A program made the position numbers and the translations under genes. From NCBI GenBank assembly GCA_019241805.1, contig JAFAWL010000346.1:1-14636 (forward strand): a DNA stretch of 14,636 nucleotides. Reading direction: 5' to 3'. Positions 13,181 through 14,636 of this stretch are shown piece by piece; the stretch's first letter is position 1; each line of letters begins with the position of its first letter. Below the pieces are notes generated by a model. That model made no database searches, had not been told where the DNA came from, and was given only the letters and a program-made list of their open reading frames with translations. Source of the DNA: Actinomycetota bacterium. Its GTDB lineage: Bacteria > Actinomycetota > Actinomycetes > Mycobacteriales > Jatrophihabitantaceae.

Positions 13181-13187
13181 CCTGGGA

Positions 13188-14084
13188 ATGCCTGGTGTAC
13201 TCCTGGTCGACGCCGCGAGCCTGTATTTCCGCGCCTTCCACGGCGTGCCGGAGTCGATGACGGCGCCTGACGGGATGCCGGTCAACGCCATCCGGGGCTT
13301 TCTCGACATGACGGCCACCTTGATTACACGACGTCGACCGGTCGGCTACGTCGCCTGCCTCGATCTCGACTGGCGGCCGGCCTTCCGCGTCGCCCTGGTC
13401 CCGTCGTACAAGGCCCATCGGGTCGCTCCTGCCGGCGGCGAGACGGTGCCCGACCTGCTGGTGCCGCAGATCCCGGTACTGCTGGAGGTATTGGCCGCAC
13501 TGGGGTTGGCCATCGCGGGCGCCGCCGGCTTCGAGGCCGACGACGTCATCGCCACGCTCGCCGCTCGGGACCAGGGTGGGCCGTACGAGGTCGTCTCAGG
13601 CGACCGGGACCTGCTGGCCCTGGCGCGGTCCGGCGTGGACGTGCTCTACGTCGGGCGCGGCGTCGCCAAGCTGGAGGTGTTCGGCCCGGCGGAAGTGGAG
13701 AAGAAGTACGGGGTCGCCGCCTACCACTACGCCGACTTCGCGGTGCTGCGCGGTGACCCGAGCGACGGCCTGCCCGGCGTCGCCGGCGTCGGGGAGAAGA
13801 CAGCCGCCGCGTTGGTGTCGCGGTTCGGGTCGGTCGAGCAGATCGTGGCCGCCGCCGAGGCCGGCATCGACGGCTTCCCGTCCGGAGCCCAGGCGAAAGT
13901 GCTGGCGGCCCGCGACTATCTCGCCGCCGCGGTGCAGGTGGTTCGCGGGCGGGTCGACGCCGGTGTGGCCGAGGTGGACCCGGCGCTGCCCGTCGAACCG
14001 GCCGACCCCGAGCGGCTCGTCACGTTGTCCGACCGCTATGGACTCGACGGTTCGATCAACCGGGTACTGGCGGCGTTGCACTGA
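13188..14084 (+). CDS. Stand-alone 5'-3' exonuclease / flap endonuclease (DNA polymerase I 5'-nuclease type)
   Basis: A 298-residue FEN-family nuclease, like the 5'-nuclease domain of DNA polymerase I but without a polymerase. It should cleave RNA primers and 5' flaps during replication and repair. The acidic metal-site residues are in place: D8 (LLVDAAS), D59 and D61 (LDLDW), E116 with D118-D119 (FEADD), D138 and D141 (SGDRDLL) and D193 (GDPSDGLPG). The helix-three-turn-helix DNA-binding motif covers about 189-219, with GVAGVGEKTAAALVSRFGS. It belongs with mycobacterial FenA (Rv2090 type). The frame extends far upstream inside the PfkB gene, but the ATG at 13188 starts exactly at the family's first strand. 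A TATCGT -10 is 7 nt upstream and no ribosome-binding site is seen. The next gene converges 5 bp downstream. Confidence 0.94.
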   Translation: MPGVLLVDAASLYFRAFHGVPESMTAPDGMPVNAIRGFLDMTATLITRRRPVGYVACLDLDWRPAFRVALVPSYKAHRVAPAGGETVPDLLVPQIPVLLEVLAALGLAIAGAAGFEADDVIATLAARDQGGPYEVVSGDRDLLALARSGVDVLYVGRGVAKLEVFGPAEVEKKYGVAAYHYADFAVLRGDPSDGLPGVAGVGEKTAAALVSRFGSVEQIVAAAEAGIDGFPSGAQAKVLAARDYLAAAVQVVRGRVDAGVAEVDPALPVEPADPERLVTLSDRYGLDGSINRVLAALH

Positions 14085-14089
14085 GGCGA

Positions 14090-14636
14090 TCAGCTCGCGG
14101 GCGTCCAGGTGTAGTCGCCCTTGCTGTTGTTGATCTTGACGTTGATCTTCTTGCCGCCTTGGGCCGTGCACTGGAACGTCGTGCCGGCCTTGACCTGTTC
14201 GTTCGACGGGCACGAGACGTTGGTCAGGACGCCGTTCGACTGCTGCTCGATCGTGTTCTCGACCGCCGTGTGGTCCAGCACCTTCTTGAACAACGGGGAC
14301 GGCTTGACGATCAGGATGACGGCCGCCGCGATGATCAGCACGAGCACCACGACGAGCACCGTCCAAAGACCCGCGCGGGATTTCCGCTTCGACGCCTCGG
14401 CCTGATATGTCGACCGTTCGGTCTCACCGACCATCCCTGGTTGGCCGTACGCCGGGCCGCCGGGATAGCCGTAGGGCTGCTGCGGCTGCGCGTAGCCCGG
14501 CTGCTGCCCGTACCCCGGCTGCTGCCCGTACCCCGCCGCCTGGTCGTAGCCCGCCGCTTGGCCGTAGTTCGGTTGAGCGGATTGTTGGCCGTAGTCCTGT
14601 CCGTAACCGGACGGCTGTCCGTAGGCGGAAGACGAC
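14090..14636 (-). CDS. DUF4333-type membrane protein with YGQ-rich tail, 5' end outside window
   Basis: The last 181 codons of a protein whose start lies beyond the right edge. The visible N-terminal part (down to about 14435) is a Tyr/Gly/Gln/Pro-rich tail with repeated GYGQQP and YGQ motifs. A basic stretch (KRKSRAG) then precedes a single membrane helix (LWTVLVVVLVLIIAAAVILIV). The C-terminal outer domain has the DUF4333 pattern: a helix with VENTIEQQSNG, then VSCPSNEQVKAGTTFQCTA with the Cys pair, and KINVKIN strands ending in YTWTPAS. The DUF4333 function is not known. An ATG at 14434 could be taken as the start, but the same frame continues upstream with the same repeat composition, so the true start is earlier. 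It converges with the exonuclease gene, 5 bp away, and shares its overall plan with the protein at 5230. Confidence 0.85.
   Translation of the reverse strand, partial: SSSAYGQPSGYGQDYGQQSAQPNYGQAAGYDQAAGYGQQPGYGQQPGYAQPQQPYGYPGGPAYGQPGMVGETERSTYQAEASKRKSRAGLWTVLVVVLVLIIAAAVILIVKPSPLFKKVLDHTAVENTIEQQSNGVLTNVSCPSNEQVKAGTTFQCTAQGGKKINVKINNSKGDYTWTPAS
14499..14534 (-). repeat. 18-bp tandem repeat in the YGQ tail of the DUF4333-type protein
   Basis: Two identical back-to-back 18-bp units (14499-14516 and 14517-14534) encode GYGQQP twice. The flanking sequence carries diverged copies of the same pattern. Confidence 0.85.

Noticed and set aside
12798..13187. Upstream extension of the exonuclease frame
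   Set aside because: This stretch is antisense to the PfkB gene; nuclease homology starts precisely at the ATG at 13188.
14435..14636. Short repeats resembling an array
   Set aside because: The repeats are in-frame codons of a YGQ-rich tail with no unique spacers; not a CRISPR array.
1..14636. Search for tRNA, rRNA, mobile elements, toxin-antitoxin pairs or phage-defence genes
   Set aside because: No cloverleaf, transposase, integrase, terminal repeats or defence-type domains were recognized; gene content is conserved chromosomal.

Overview
This window is from the chromosome of a high-GC actinobacterium. The evidence is the uniformly GC-rich codon use, frequent GTG starts, and the presence of rbpA (an RNA polymerase-binding protein confined to Actinobacteria) next to a polyprenol-phosphate mannose synthase and an apolipoprotein N-acyltransferase, the same grouping as Mycobacterium tuberculosis Rv2050-Rv2051c. 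A lineage near Frankiales or Mycobacteriales is plausible but not proven by the sequence. I see no tRNA, rRNA, insertion sequence, phage gene or CRISPR array.

Layout, left to right. (1) 1-823, minus: an AraC-type regulator followed by a VOC/glyoxalase-fold protein that runs off the left edge. (2) 902-3109, minus: an MMPL/RND-type membrane transporter, divergent from (3) 3238-5100, plus: a DesK/NarL-type sensor kinase and LuxR-type response regulator. Just after these, at 5123-5233, lies what looks like the beheaded start of a second response regulator. (4) 5230-6372, plus: a membrane-anchored protein with a YGQP-rich cytoplasmic tail and two small Cys-pair domains outside the membrane. (5) 6415-7185, plus: thymidine kinase, overlapping at its 3' end a convergent small membrane protein (7155-7604, minus). 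(6) 7902-8249, plus: rbpA, behind a long leader with a sigma-R/sigma-H-like promoter and a perfect 19-bp palindrome, and ending in a very strong hairpin. (7) 8377-10952, minus: lnt and ppm1, overlapping by 4 bp. (8) 11145-12158, plus: a LacI-family regulator converging on a PfkB sugar kinase (12219-13163, minus). The kinase is divergent from (9) a stand-alone 5'-3' exonuclease/flap endonuclease (13188-14084, plus). (10) 14090-14636, minus: a DUF4333-type membrane protein with another YGQ-rich tail, cut by the right edge.

Functional groupings: lnt and ppm1 together supply lipoprotein N-acylation and polyprenyl-phosphomannose for the cell envelope. The MMPL transporter and two-component system share a divergent intergenic region containing a 12-bp palindrome. 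LacI and PfkB may form a small sugar-use unit.

The window is mostly conserved housekeeping. The best signals are regulatory: four genes lacking an evident Shine-Dalgarno sequence carry a TANNNT -10 hexamer 7-8 nt before the start codon, as expected for leaderless transcripts. Two of these face each other with overlapping -10 boxes in a 24-bp gap. The rbpA leader is also notable, as are an RbpA in which one zinc-ligand Cys is Asp and the response-regulator relic.
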